Shown in pieces: positions 1-12,210 of a stretch of DNA of 64,000 nt. Made by a program: the position numbers and the translations under genes. The first letter of the stretch is position 1. The number at the start of each line of letters is the position of its first letter. A model generated the notes under the pieces. It made no database searches and was not told the origin of the DNA. It saw only the letters and a list, made by a program, of their open reading frames with translations. This DNA comes from Lates calcarifer (lineage: Eukaryota > Chordata > Actinopteri > Centropomidae), in NCBI RefSeq assembly GCF_001640805.2, contig NC_066847.1, positions 21,815,504 through 21,879,503 on the forward strand, in the 5' to 3' direction.

Positions 1-306
1 AAGGAGTAGGGTGAGAATTTGTAAAATGTGCATTTATGAAAAGATGTTTACTTGTTTCATAGCCGCTGGAGAGTTAACAGTAACATTGTATTTTTTATCT
101 TTAATTACAAAACTACAGATAAAATGAATTCAATTTCACATCAACATATTTGACATTTACAGTAGCTATCCATTAGTAAATGGCTGACAAAACCCTTGTA
201 ATGCATCCTTCAACAACATGACACTGTATTGTAAAGATATATAGATAGAAGATATCAACGCCATGTAATGAACATAAGTGATTAGTGTCCTTACCTATTG
301 CCACAG

Positions 307-1179
307 GCTCTGCTGGAGGTGGTCAACGATCTGTTTGAGGAGCAGACTGACCTGGAGAAGATAGTCAGGAAGATAATGCAGCGAGCCCTGACCCTACTAC
401 AGTGTGAACGTTGCTCTGTGCTCCTCCTGGAGGACATCGACTCACCTGTGAGAGATCTGGCTCTTTATCACCATTTCTTATGCAAAACTCTCCTATCTTT
501 GTCGCTGAATGTAGTCGCTGCTAGTTGTGGGGAAAGATACATGTCTTTTTCTTCTAGGTTGTGAAGTTCTCCAAGACGTTTGAACTCATGTCTCCCTTAT
601 GCAACATTGATCGAGACATCAGGTGAAATTCTTTAGGAGATCTTGCAGATCATGAAAAAGACAGTGTTGCAGACACACAGATTAATTATTTATCATAGAG
701 CAGCGACATGACAACATGATACACATGTGCTGAGTTTTCCTATATGACAAATTGATGCAATCCAGAATAGCAAAACTAGTAAGAAAAGTGAACTCACACA
801 CTATTTATTTTGCTGTTGTGTTGGATGTTTAACTGCCCGGACCTGACTGTTGTTTCTTTTTTGTGTTATTTGCCACATCAGCATGGAGAAGCTTTCATGT
901 TCTGATTGGCTGATCAATAACAGCATCGCTGAGCTGGTGGCTTCTACGGGACTGCCTGTTAACATCAGCGATGTGTGTCAGGACCCACGCTTTGATGCTG
1001 AGGTGTGGACCCATTACTCTCACTATTAGGCCTATTAAAGCTCATACAGTAGCAGACACAAACACACACAACAAAAAATTATATGTGCTAGAGTTTTTAT
1101 AAACCTTAGTGAATTTGCTTGCATAACATGATTTTAAAAATGAGTTGATGATGAAATGTGGCTGTAATCTGCTTTAAAG

Positions 1180-1211
<32 letters not shown>

Positions 1212-4200
1212 CATTGTTGTCCAATGTTTGTATGTGATGTGTTTTAATGAATTTTTCAGAGTTGACACTGAAACTTTTATTTAAAAAAACATGGGCCTGG
1301 GCAGATCTTTCAAACACTATAAAAATATAAATTTCTCCATCAAACATAAACTGCTCTTGGTCCATAGTCACTGTCTCTCTCTGTACAGGCGGATCAGGCC
1401 TCAGGGTTTCACATCAGATCAGTGTTATGTGTCCCTATCTGGAATCGAACTCATCAGATAATTGGTAGGTTGACCAGAAACAATCCATTTGCTCTTACTG
1501 GAAACTAGTTTTCATGCTGTAGCCACTGATTTACATGTCCTCCCTACAGGGGTCGCACAAATTCTGAACCGACTGGACAGGAAGACTTTCAATGATGCAG
1601 ATCAGAGACTGTTTGAGGTTAATTATTTAAAAGTTAAATTACATCTGCAACACCAAACCTTTGTTTTGGTGTCCATGGTTGCTACGGATACACATTACTT
1701 TCTTCTTTTTCTCTATGTTCAGGCATTTGTGATATTCTGCGGACTTGGAATCAACAACACTATGATGTACAATCAAGTTAAGAAGACGTGGGCCAAACAG
1801 TCTGTAGCACTGGATGTAAGCACAACAGCATGTTGATTAAAACTAGTCTTTCACCCACAACTCTGCAACTATGGAGAACAGAAGACAATAATATACAGTA
1901 TTTGTTTGTTTGTATAAATGACTTTTTCTAAGCTTTCTTACATTTTCCAGTTTTTCTCACTATTTGTGTTTCTTTCAAAATACAACCTAATGATAGTAAA
2001 ACAAAGGTAAAAAGATAACCAGTAATTTCTTATTTATGATGAAGGATATTATTAAATGCACCATCTCTTTGTTATCAGTCACTTCAAAATCTTCAATGAG
2101 TAGATCATGAGAGTATGTTATGCCAGTATTTATACTGTATTATGCATTAAATCATGGTATAAATGATTGCTTAATGAACTGAATGTTGTTTTATTTAACA
2201 AACAGTAAGACTGCCTGTGCTTTTGAGTGCCTTGCTTTTGAATGGACTAGTGATCTTGATATTGATTTGAATGAACAGATAAATCCATCTAAATCCAATA
2301 CTCTACACTAAAACTGATTTTTGTCTATGTATGTATTAGAAAATCTCAGTCGTGGTGTCACTGATTAATGCTAATTGTAACAGAGGCTCTTCACATTCAT
2401 TAGTGTCTCCGTCTGTGTTCTGCTCCACTGCCCGGTATCTAACCTGGGCGGTTATATTATCCGTCAGTAAACATGGTTCTGTCTCTCTGCCATAAATATT
2501 TCAGCTGCTTTCAATAATTCACGATAAATACATGTGCCAGTCTGCTCACCTCTCATCAAAGGCAACGCACTCTCCTGTATTTCTGTCACATAATCTTCGC
2601 TGTTTCTTTAAACACCTGACAGATCTCTCTCTGCCAGAGGACCCAAGCTGTAGCAAGAAATTGGTTTTAAAAGCAGATATGTACTATGTTTGATCCTGTT
2701 TATCTAACAACATTAGTGGAAAACACTGCATCAAAATTCTTAGCAAATATTGATTATCTTCTGCTGCAGAGTTGGTCTTTTCTAATTTAGGTTACCCCCT
2801 CATTAGTGTTACATTGGATATAGACTCATTTTTGTGTATTTCACTATTTTGCATGATCTCTGCTTTTTTTTTTAGATGTTGTCCTACCACGCTACCTGCT
2901 CCAAGGTAGAAGTTGACAGACTCAAGGTAATCATCAGGGAGGATGATTAAGAAAACAACATTAATATGTTGTACATTCACATTATGAATGTACTAACTTC
3001 CTGAAGTGTATGTAATCTGATACCTGATGGTTGAAGGTGAAGTATAATCTGTTTGCAAAGTGTTTCAATGCTCCACTTCCTCCCTCACTGGCACTGTGTG
3101 ATTGACAGCTCTGTCCTCTCTCCCTAAGGCAGCCAAGATCCCCCTGAGCAGTGAGTTAGGCATCGATGAGTTTCACTTCAACGACTTCTCTTTGGACAAT
3201 GACGCAATGATCACCGCGTCACTCCGAATGTTTCTGGAACTTGGCGTCGTGCAGAAGTTTAAAATTGACTATGAGGTGAGGCCCCAGAATATGTCCTGCA
3301 ATGTGTGTCCAGTCCACAGTATATATGTATGATGTCACCCATGTTTGTGTCTTCTTGCAGGTTTTATGCCGCTGGCTTCTGACTGTGAGGAAGAACTATC
3401 GAACTGTGGCATATCATAACTGGAGGCACGCTTTCAATGTTTCCCAGTGCATGTTTGTTATGATCACAGTAAGTTTCAAAGATGCCAAATATGTCACGAT
3501 AAAATGATGCATATTTCATTCAGTATAAACATTCTAGTACATCAATTAGGAGCCGGAACAAGCAACTACATTATATATACAGTATATATGATACTGACAG
3601 ACATCATTAAAGCATCATAAATGCTACTTGAGTGGAAATAGAAGGAGAGAACTGGATGTTAATGGGTTAAAATAACACTCTAAAGTTGATATTCATGCCC
3701 CAAAATAGACAGATTTAAAATTAAAATGACCCAGTTTTCTAAGCTGCATATCTATACTGTCAAACTGTCTAATACAGTAAAGGCAAAAGTCCACCAAAAG
3801 ACACCATCAAAACCTGGAGCCCTCAGTGAGGATAACACATTGCTGAGGTTATTTTTAAAACCTGTTGTGAGAAAAGTCCATATCTATGTATTCATTTTTT
3901 TTAGTTAAAGATATAAAAGAAAATTCAAAGGTCTATCTGCTTTGCTTTCGGCAGACAGCCAGTTTCCAGGACGTCTTGTCAGATGCAGAGATACTGGCCC
4001 TGATGGTCGGCTGTCTGTGTCATGACTTGGACCACCGAGGGACCAACAATGCTTTTCAAGCCAAGTAAGTGACACACGCCTGATGTACGATGATAAACAG
4101 ATATCCTATAGGTGACTGAAAGTTTCCCTGCTCTGTTTTTTTTTTTTTTTTTTTTTTGCCCCGTGCAGGACAGGTTCTGCTCTGGCTTTGCTGTATGGGA

Positions 4201-6522
4201 CATCAGCCACCCTGGAGCATCATCATTTCAACCATGCAGTCATGATCCTACAAAGCGAGGTCAGGAGCTAGAAGTATTTCATTTGACATGATATAACAAA
4301 ATTGTTTACGCCCACTGTGGTGGTGTCAGATAGACAGTTTTCTCTCCACCACACATTCCCTTTATTGGGCAGTTTGAAAATGATGTGGTAGAGTTTGCAA
4401 TGTCTGTCCCTAGACTGGCCAAATACACACAACTCAACAAGAAAACACATACAAAAAACACAAATGTGCTCAATAAAAAGCCCATAAAAAGTCAAATAAA
4501 AAGCAGCTGATCATCCATGACTGCATGTCTGATCCCTTTTTGGAAACATCTCAGAGCACCAGTCTACCAGACTGAGCTTTGGGATGGTGCTGAGCACAAA
4601 CTCTCTGCTGGTAGGCGGCAGCAGTGATCACTACTGACATTATGAGTGTGCTTTATTTGATCATCAGGAGCTGTTCCATTGATTTCTGTTAACAGAGGAC
4701 AGAGAAAGTCTATACACATTGCTAATTAACATTGCTAATGGGAGCTTTGTTTGACAGTGAGCGATGACTTTACCAATGCGTTGGCTCATCCCTGCTTGCT
4801 TTTGTGTATGTGCCCACTATATGCTATTGTATTTTTTTTCACAGGGTCACAATATCTTTGCAAACCTGTGCTCTAAAGAGTATAGCAACATGATGCAACT
4901 ATTGAAGCAGGCCATTCTCTCCACAGACCTTACTTTGCACTTTGAGTGAGTGATCTTTTCAATGGATTGAATATCCTATTTTAGATTGATGGATACATTC
5001 TTACAAGTAATTAGAAGAGATATCATTTAAAGTGTTGTTTTATTACCAAATGCTTGTATGGTTAGATCTATTTTAGAGTGGCTTCTTTTGCCTTACAACA
5101 TTTTTGGTATCCTTGACTGTCTCTCCTCCTCTTTGCATTGTAAGGCGAAGGACCAAGTTCTTTGAGTGTGTTCTGTCTGGAGAATTCAGCTGGACAGATG
5201 AAGGACACAGAGAAGTTCTCAGGTTTCTACTTTTGTGCTAAATAAAAATGTTCTCTGCCAAAAATCACTTTAAATGTGAAGAACTAAATAAGTGCCTAGA
5301 AATGAGCTTTGATGCCGTCTACAGGTCTATGCTGATGACAGCGTGCGATCTCGGTGCCGTCACACGTCCTTGGAAGATATCCAAACAGGTTAGAGTTACA
5401 ATTACAAAGTTTCTCACATCTGTTTAAAAAGGACCTGTTTGCATGTTCTAGCCTTTTTATACCGACAGTTTGAAACTTGGATATCCTCTAGGAAATTTCT
5501 CTGCCTGTCCCACTGTGCATGCTCAAATAGGCACCTGTTTTCCTGTGGCCCTGAACCATCAGAGCTCTTATATAAATCCATACAATGAATGTAGTAAACA
5601 GGTTTAGAAATTCATCCAACAATTGGTCAAAATGCATCTAAGATAGTGTCATGAACATTGTCGTGGTTCCTTAGAACTTTTCATTACTCAAATGTGTTAT
5701 TAAAATATTGGCTCAGAGCTACAGGGGTTGTGCAATGATTTATTTTTTTGTCACATTTTTTATATACATGATATGATACGATATATATAATGGTGGTCTA
5801 CACTGAATTCCTAAGGTTGCAGAGCTAGTGACGAGCGAATTCTTTGAGCAAGGTGACAGGGAGAGATCTGAGCTTAAGTTGACCCCAGCGGTAAGTGAAC
5901 ACGCTATCAAACTCTTTCTTGTCCTGACTGCTTTTTTTGGCAAATGATTATGATGAATACATTTGCGCATGGGTGACAGAAGTTTATCACCTCTCTGTAG
6001 GCGATATTTGACCGTAATCGCAAAGATGAACTACCTGCCTTACAGTTAGAGTGGATCGATGGGATCTGTAAACCACTTTACCAGGTAGGTAACTTATTAT
6101 GTCTAAAGTTATACCTTTACTATAGGTCTCATTTTATTATTTGGGAGTCTTAACATTAACCATACTCAACCATACTCTGTGTCTCACAGGCGCTGCTGAA
6201 GCTTAACAGGAAGTTGCAGCCAATGGTCGATGGGATTGATGCCAATCGCAAGAAGTGGCAGGAACTCTGCTCATCCTATCAGCAGACACGCAGGGTCTTG
6301 ATGTCAAATCAGAGTACTGAATCAGAACAGAGTCCTGAGTCCCATGAGGATGCACAAACCAGCCAACACCTAGAGTCCACAGAGACTATGAAGCTGGTTG
6401 AAAACGCCAAGTTTGCATCAAAGTCTAAATGCAGCCAGGATCTGAAGTGCAGAATAAACAAAGATTCCTGTGACGATCAACCAGCGTCAACTGGCAACAC
6501 AACATCTTCAGGAAAGAAGTAA
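307..6522 (+). CDS. pde11al: PDE11-family cAMP/cGMP phosphodiesterase, 3' 17 exons (5' end outside window)
   Basis: Hydrolyses cAMP and cGMP in the cytosol. Coding exons: 307-447, 558-622, 882-1002, 1389-1464, 1550-1617, 1723-1815, 2876-2926, 3129-3275, 3361-3468, 3955-4064, 4169-4259, 4845-4945, 5145-5222, 5325-5388, 5816-5890, 6001-6084, 6190-6522. All junctions are AG/GT and phases join into 601 residues plus stop. Residues 1-160 of this fragment match GAF-B ([29 protein letters not shown]). The rest is the PDEase catalytic domain: HNWRH near 273, [10 protein letters not shown] near 313, metal-site Asp near 425 in ACDLGAV, and the invariant Gln and clamp Trp (LQLEW) near 478/481. All catalytic residues are kept. 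The C-terminal tail is longer than in mammalian PDE11A and rich in Ser, Thr, Glu and Lys. The N-terminus and GAF-A must lie left of base 1. The suffix 'l' (HOXA-side copy) is inferred from position; family assignment is very secure. Confidence 0.95.
1181..1210. repeat. (CA)15 microsatellite
   Basis: Perfect 30 bp dinucleotide run inside the pde11al intron between exons 882-1002 and 1389-1464. Confidence 0.98.
4134..4157. repeat. poly-T tract at a splice acceptor
   Basis: A run of T lies just upstream of the acceptor of the pde11al exon at 4169-4259 and forms part of its polypyrimidine tract. Confidence 0.9.
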
Positions 6523-6748
6523 AGCAAGCAAAGTGTTAAGTATAGGTTTATCAATGGAACTCTTCCCATGTGTACCTGGTGAATTTCTAACACATGCGTT
6601 ACCCTAAAATGATTTTTAAAAATCTGGGTAAGTTAAATGCAGTTTTCATCTGCCGAGCATATTGCTTCTCCTAAGTGTCACTGTGCTAAACTCAGGAGCG
6701 GGAATAATTTCCGTTTATCAGACTTTATTTAAAGGGCAGTTTCCCATT

Positions 6749-6750
<2 letters not shown>

Positions 6751-6779
<29 letters not shown>

Positions 6780-6784
6780 CTCTC

Positions 6785-6875
<91 letters not shown>
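6751..6875. repeat. (CTAT)n tetranucleotide microsatellite
   Basis: About 125 bp of CTAT units with one short CTCT interruption near 6779-6787, within the inferred pde11al 3'UTR about 230 bp after the stop. Long enough to be highly polymorphic. Confidence 0.98.
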
Positions 6876-6879
<4 letters not shown>

Positions 6880-8141
6880 GAAAGCTTTTTATTACTGAGA
6901 GGTATTAGAATGAGAGACTACTGTTGAAACCAAAGAGGGCCACTTATTACTGTAATGTTTTGTAATGGGAACTGCCTCAAAAACACAAGCCCATTGGAAT
7001 GCCTTTACAAAACAGAAAGGAATCACTGTGATTTCTGTCAGTCACATAAATTTCCATTATGAATGTAGACCGGAGCCTTGACCCTGTTCCTGAATGTTTT
7101 CTTACTGGTAGGCTGTCTTACCTCAGTTGTAAATCTTAGGCTGCATGGTGTTATTTTCAGTGTTTTGGAGGTTAACTGAACCTTTTTGGCCGTCAACTTG
7201 TTCTGTGAATTGCATGTTTGTATCATGTGTGTGTAACCTCCAAATTCCTTGGAAAATTATGGCACGGAGGAATACAATTAAGAATACAAATACTTCTGTT
7301 CTATGGTTTTAAAGGTAACTTACTGTAAAATGATGGTTCACTTTATAAATTTATAGTTTTTAATTATAGTAATTCTTTATTTTTCACTTGAATGACACAA
7401 AAACATAACTGTAAGTCTGTTCATTTATTTTTTTCCCCCCATTCTACTCTCTCTTTAGAGGTGCCCATGACACCATTCATATGCATTAGCTGAGCAAAGT
7501 TTGGCTAATTTCATTGTTTAGCATATCTTTAAACTGCACGCAGCAGCATGAAAAACATCCATGTTGTCTCACTTTGGGTAAGAATGAATAATGTAAACTG
7601 AGCTATGCCTTTTAAAGATTTGTAGTGTATAGTATATACAGTATGTAAAATGCCTAAATAGAAGCTTTAAGGTTTACATAAAGCAAAATATGTATATATG
7701 CAGGCATTTGTTTCTGTTGTTTGAGCTTTATCATCACTGTGTTTTGTAATTCAGACCAAACAGCATGCTGATTATGTTGAAACCGCATGTATCATGTTTG
7801 ATGTTGACACTGGACATTATCTTGATGCCTTTGACTGCCCTATGAGATTTGCTTTGCATGAAATTACTGTAAGGGAACTATTCAGTGTTGTTACGTAAGA
7901 ATATTGTAGCTGCACTATTGTTGTTGAGAACAGATACAGATTTCTATTTTCGATCGCAGACTGTACCAAAATTATACATTCATTATTTTTCATACACTGG
8001 ACTCTATATTTATGCAAGATGTAGAATTGGCATTTTCTCCTGCTATTTATACACTGTCCACTAAAAATACATTCTTAGAGAAGACAAGAAAGTGCTACAT
8101 TTCAGATGAAAGGGAGTGAGTTAACTCCAGCTGATTTTGTG

Positions 8142-8147
8142 AATAAA
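8142..8147 (+). terminator. pde11al: Candidate poly(A) signal AATAAA of pde11al
   Basis: Consensus hexamer about 1.6 kb after the stop, followed by TG-rich sequence (tggtattttgtggttt) typical of a downstream element. Confidence 0.5.
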
Positions 8148-11100
8148 ATGCTGTGGCATGGAACCTGATTGTGGTATTTTGTGGTTTATGCATTTGTAAT
8201 GTAATTGTATGTATGTATTCAAAATCATGTAAGATTTACATGGCTATTCCTCAAAGTTACTGTAATTATGACTCATTATAATGGATCAGATAGTAGATAC
8301 TGACACATAAGGGAGGTATATAATAATATAATACTGTGACTTCAGTCCACAAAGTTGTGAATACAGTGATGACAAAATACATGAATGAATATGATAATTA
8401 AGTACATAGAGGAAACCACAGAATAATAAAACTGCACTATGACGGAGATGGACACAGCTTAAATCACAGGAGGTTTTTCTGTACTTTGATTCAACAATAC
8501 ACCAACAACATTCTTCATAAAGTCAGTTTGCCAGTCACTTATTTCATGTATGTAGCTCATAATGGGTTTACAACATTTTTGTTGTGCCACCACTGACATA
8601 GCAGAGACACATTACGTGCACTTGCAAAGACAATGATTCAGAATGTACACACATTAAGACTATGACCATCAGTTCTTCTTGTCATCAATATAAAGCCAGC
8701 AGGTTATTTGCACCAAGCAACTCCACAGATATTATATAGTGACAGATACATAATATCTGATATCAGTATCTGTTGACTGTGTGGTGATTCGGTTGTTTGT
8801 AATTTACTGATTATCACAAATTGAAGTTGATTTTTTTTCTTATATATTTAAGTTGATGTAGAATATGAGTGATGCAAAGCTTGATTTTCTGTGTAACTGG
8901 ATACTTCTAGCTTTGTGGGTAAAGTAGATAAAAAATTTCTGATGCTCTGCAGCCCAGTGATTGCACCATCTGCTTAGAACAGAGTGCAGAGCGAAAAATC
9001 TTTTTATCTGTTCTATTAGACAATAACCATAAAATTGTTAACTAGTACTTTGCAAATCATCTCATTGTGGAGCTGAAAGAACAAAGCTCATCTGTGAATA
9101 AAAGATTACCAGTGAGAAAAACACTTGTGACCTGAATAGTGATGCTAAAGGTTAACTCATCCACAAAGCAGAGAGTCCAACAAAACACAGTCCCACCCTC
9201 ACAGAGAGCATATTGTAGAGAGAATCTTTACATATTCATACAGTCTCTTTTAAATCCTGTTATTCATCTGTGGAGAGCGTTTGATGTTGATTTTAATAAG
9301 GCAGCGAGGTGAGGCAACAGTAGCAGCAGCAGAAGTGTGTAAAACTCAGTGCAGCTTGACGCGCATGCAGCCGCCAGCTGCCAAGCCATAGCCAGAGCCG
9401 GGCCTTAATCTATAATTTAACATGGATTGAGTTTATTCTCCTCAGGGTCGATGATCAGGGGAGAGCCGGATGGAGAGAGGAGGGAGAGCCTTCCAACCTC
9501 ATTTTTGATACAGGGCCTGGCTCTGCCACAGTCTTTGATCACTCTCTCTCCCTCTCTCTCTCTTCTCTGCTATATCTCCTCTCACACACAGACACAATGT
9601 CTTTAACTCCTGTTCAGACTGACATACTGTACTGTATGTGCACACTGACAAACAGATGCAGAGCACTAAAAGACTGGGTGAAAAAAAACAAACACCCTGG
9701 AGAGACTTGTGTAATGTTTAATAACCTCTAAGATATTCATACACCTAGTTTGTATCCTGAGTCATTCCTTATGAGACAGAGGCTGAGAATAGAAACCAAA
9801 CAACCCGTGATAACCTCTGAGAATGAATTACAGTGAAGCTATTAAACACTGTGTGTGTAAACATAACCACAGTAATGAGATCACTCTTTACTGCTGCTTT
9901 GTAAATCTAGAGGAAATGTCCTATATTCATTTTTAGAAACTAGACTGTGTCGAGCAAAGCCATGCAAATGAAATAGTGTGAAGTAGACTATAAATATTAA
10001 TACACACTCTCAGTACTAATGGTAATGCACCAGGAATAGCTTTGTTTGCCTCATGATTATTTCTTTTATTATGTGCATATATTTTTTATGATACAAAACT
10101 GAAACTCGATTAGGAGTTTTAAAAAAAGATAGGACTGGCACGGCGTTGCTTGTATTAATCATGCAGGCAAACTTAAAAGCAGGAATATCCAATATTATCA
10201 AAATTTTCTTTTGCAATTTAGTTTATTATTCTTTGCCTTGGAAACAGCAGTTGGCAAAAACAGTCTCATCTAAAGGTACATTTAGTAGCTGCTCTGATGT
10301 TTTTGATAATATCACACAATTTTCGTCAGCAGATGGAGTTTGGACAGTTGTCATCAAACTTCTGTTCAAATTTCTTAGTACTTTAACGACTTTGACATGT
10401 TCACAAAGTTCACAAAGCCGTCTCACATTAACGTCCTTATAGTGACTTATCTTACGTTTGATTTTAGCCTTTAATCACCATGTTAGCAAGATTGTTCTTG
10501 CCTTAAGTAAATTGCTTGTGTGGTAATATGAAAATTCTCTGTTTTACATGTACAGATTCTGCTATGTTTTGCTCATGCCTGCTGCCACCAGACTCCATAG
10601 CTTGCTTTCTGTATATATGTGGTTGAACAGATGATTGGCCTCATTGGTCTGTTAAGGATCCACCATAGATCTACTTGTCATTTTTTTCTGATAAAATATG
10701 TACATTAATTGACTGAAGTGTGCAGATTGTAGTGTTTGAAACAAGCCAGAACCAGCAGAGGTTTTAATCATTGCTCCAGTGACAGGGGAATTTACCACTG
10801 TACCATCCCTGGGACCCAGATGGTGTTTTGCCGAGCCAAGACTTAACAGAAAATGAAGAAAAGAAGTGAAGGACACAGCGTCACGATGAAGTATGGTGAG
10901 TTTAACCTCATGATTTACTGTGGACACAAATAGAGCTGTTCTTCATCTCTATGTGCAGAGAGAAAGTCAGAATCATCTTAAAAACAAGCCTTTGAACATT
11001 TATAGCTCGCCATTATTTCACTCTTTCTCTGACTTCACGTCACTCAATAAACTGTCTGGAACAGATGCCCGTGGCTGATTATCCTGACAGATAAATCAAG

Positions 11101-11969
11101 ATATGCTGAACTGCTCGACCTCTTAACCCACCACTGCAGTCAGTCAACAGCACCTGCGTTGATGAGGATTATAAGAGATGAAACATGCCTGAAACACTTT
11201 GAACAAAGAAGACAACATATCTGCCCTCCTCTGTCTGCCCTGCACTGACCACTGCTCGTTGTGAATCCCATGTGGCAGGACTTTCGCTCGTGTGCAGTAT
11301 AAGCTTTTGTTGACTCCCCAACTGCCAGAGGCTGTTTTTAAAAATCAAGCATTCATGCAGCCTTTGAGTGCAACAGAGAAACGCATCTTATTTTTGAAGG
11401 TGCTCTCTCTCAGCAGTCACATGACAAAGCCACAGACTCTGTGGAGATTGGTGCGTGTTTCCTCTCTGCCATTTACTGCACTGCCTTGTCTGACTGTCTG
11501 TCATAATCAAAGCATCCTCAGTGTTATGACATAGAGATGAATAATTGATTCATGCAGGCGGCTCACTGGTTATGTAATAGCGGACCCACTGAAGCATCAG
11601 ACAGGGCTCTAGTCTGACACTGTGCTGCAAGTGAAGACAGAAATGTTACGACAGCTTCTTGATATTTGTTGTGTGTATTTAAATGGACAGAGTTTATCAA
11701 CTGGTGTGTTATAACACGATCTCAATAAATGTAGAGATGTTAAAGACAGACCACCACAGTTTTCCTTTTTGTTTGTGCAGCAACATCAGATAACATCACA
11801 GCAGATTGAGAGCCCACTATAGAAGAGTTTTAAGCAAACAACCGCCAAGCAACAGCAAGACATCTCTCGGAGGAAGATTTTAGTCAGGCATCTGATTGGA
11901 ACTTTATTCTACAGGTTTTTTTTTTTTTAGATTATTTTATTCACATAGTCACATATAGTTTTCATACAT

Positions 11970-12210
11970 TTTTAATTGCTGAAATGATCCGTTGATCAAT
12001 CAGTCAAATAGCAGAAAATTAATATGCAACCATTGCATTTTACCCTGCAAAAACACCAAAACATTCTCTAATTTTGGACCTACGTATGTAAGTATTTGCT
12101 ACTTTATTTTATATCTTAACTGTTGGGACATTTGAAGACATTATGCTGGGTTCTGAAAAACTGACTTCACCATTTTCTGTTGTAATGTAGACTAAACAAT
12201 TGTCATTTGA
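11970..12210. repeat. Degraded copy of an acanthomorph interspersed repeat
   Basis: Segments such as gaaatgatccgttgatcaat, gcagaaaattaat and gggacatttgaagacatta match the body of the same family seen better preserved at 40786-41045 and 43071-43394. I recognise it as widespread in percomorph genomes but cannot name the family. Confidence 0.6.

Larger units (their letters stand above)
6523..8165 (+). other. pde11al: Probable pde11al 3'UTR
   Basis: AT-rich non-coding sequence following the stop at 6520-6522. It contains a large CTAT repeat and ends near a consensus AATAAA at 8142-8147. The extent is inferred from the poly(A) signal only; earlier cleavage cannot be excluded. Confidence 0.55.

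Noticed and set aside
6662..6898. ORF reading SIYL repeats
   Set aside because: Translation of the CTAT microsatellite.
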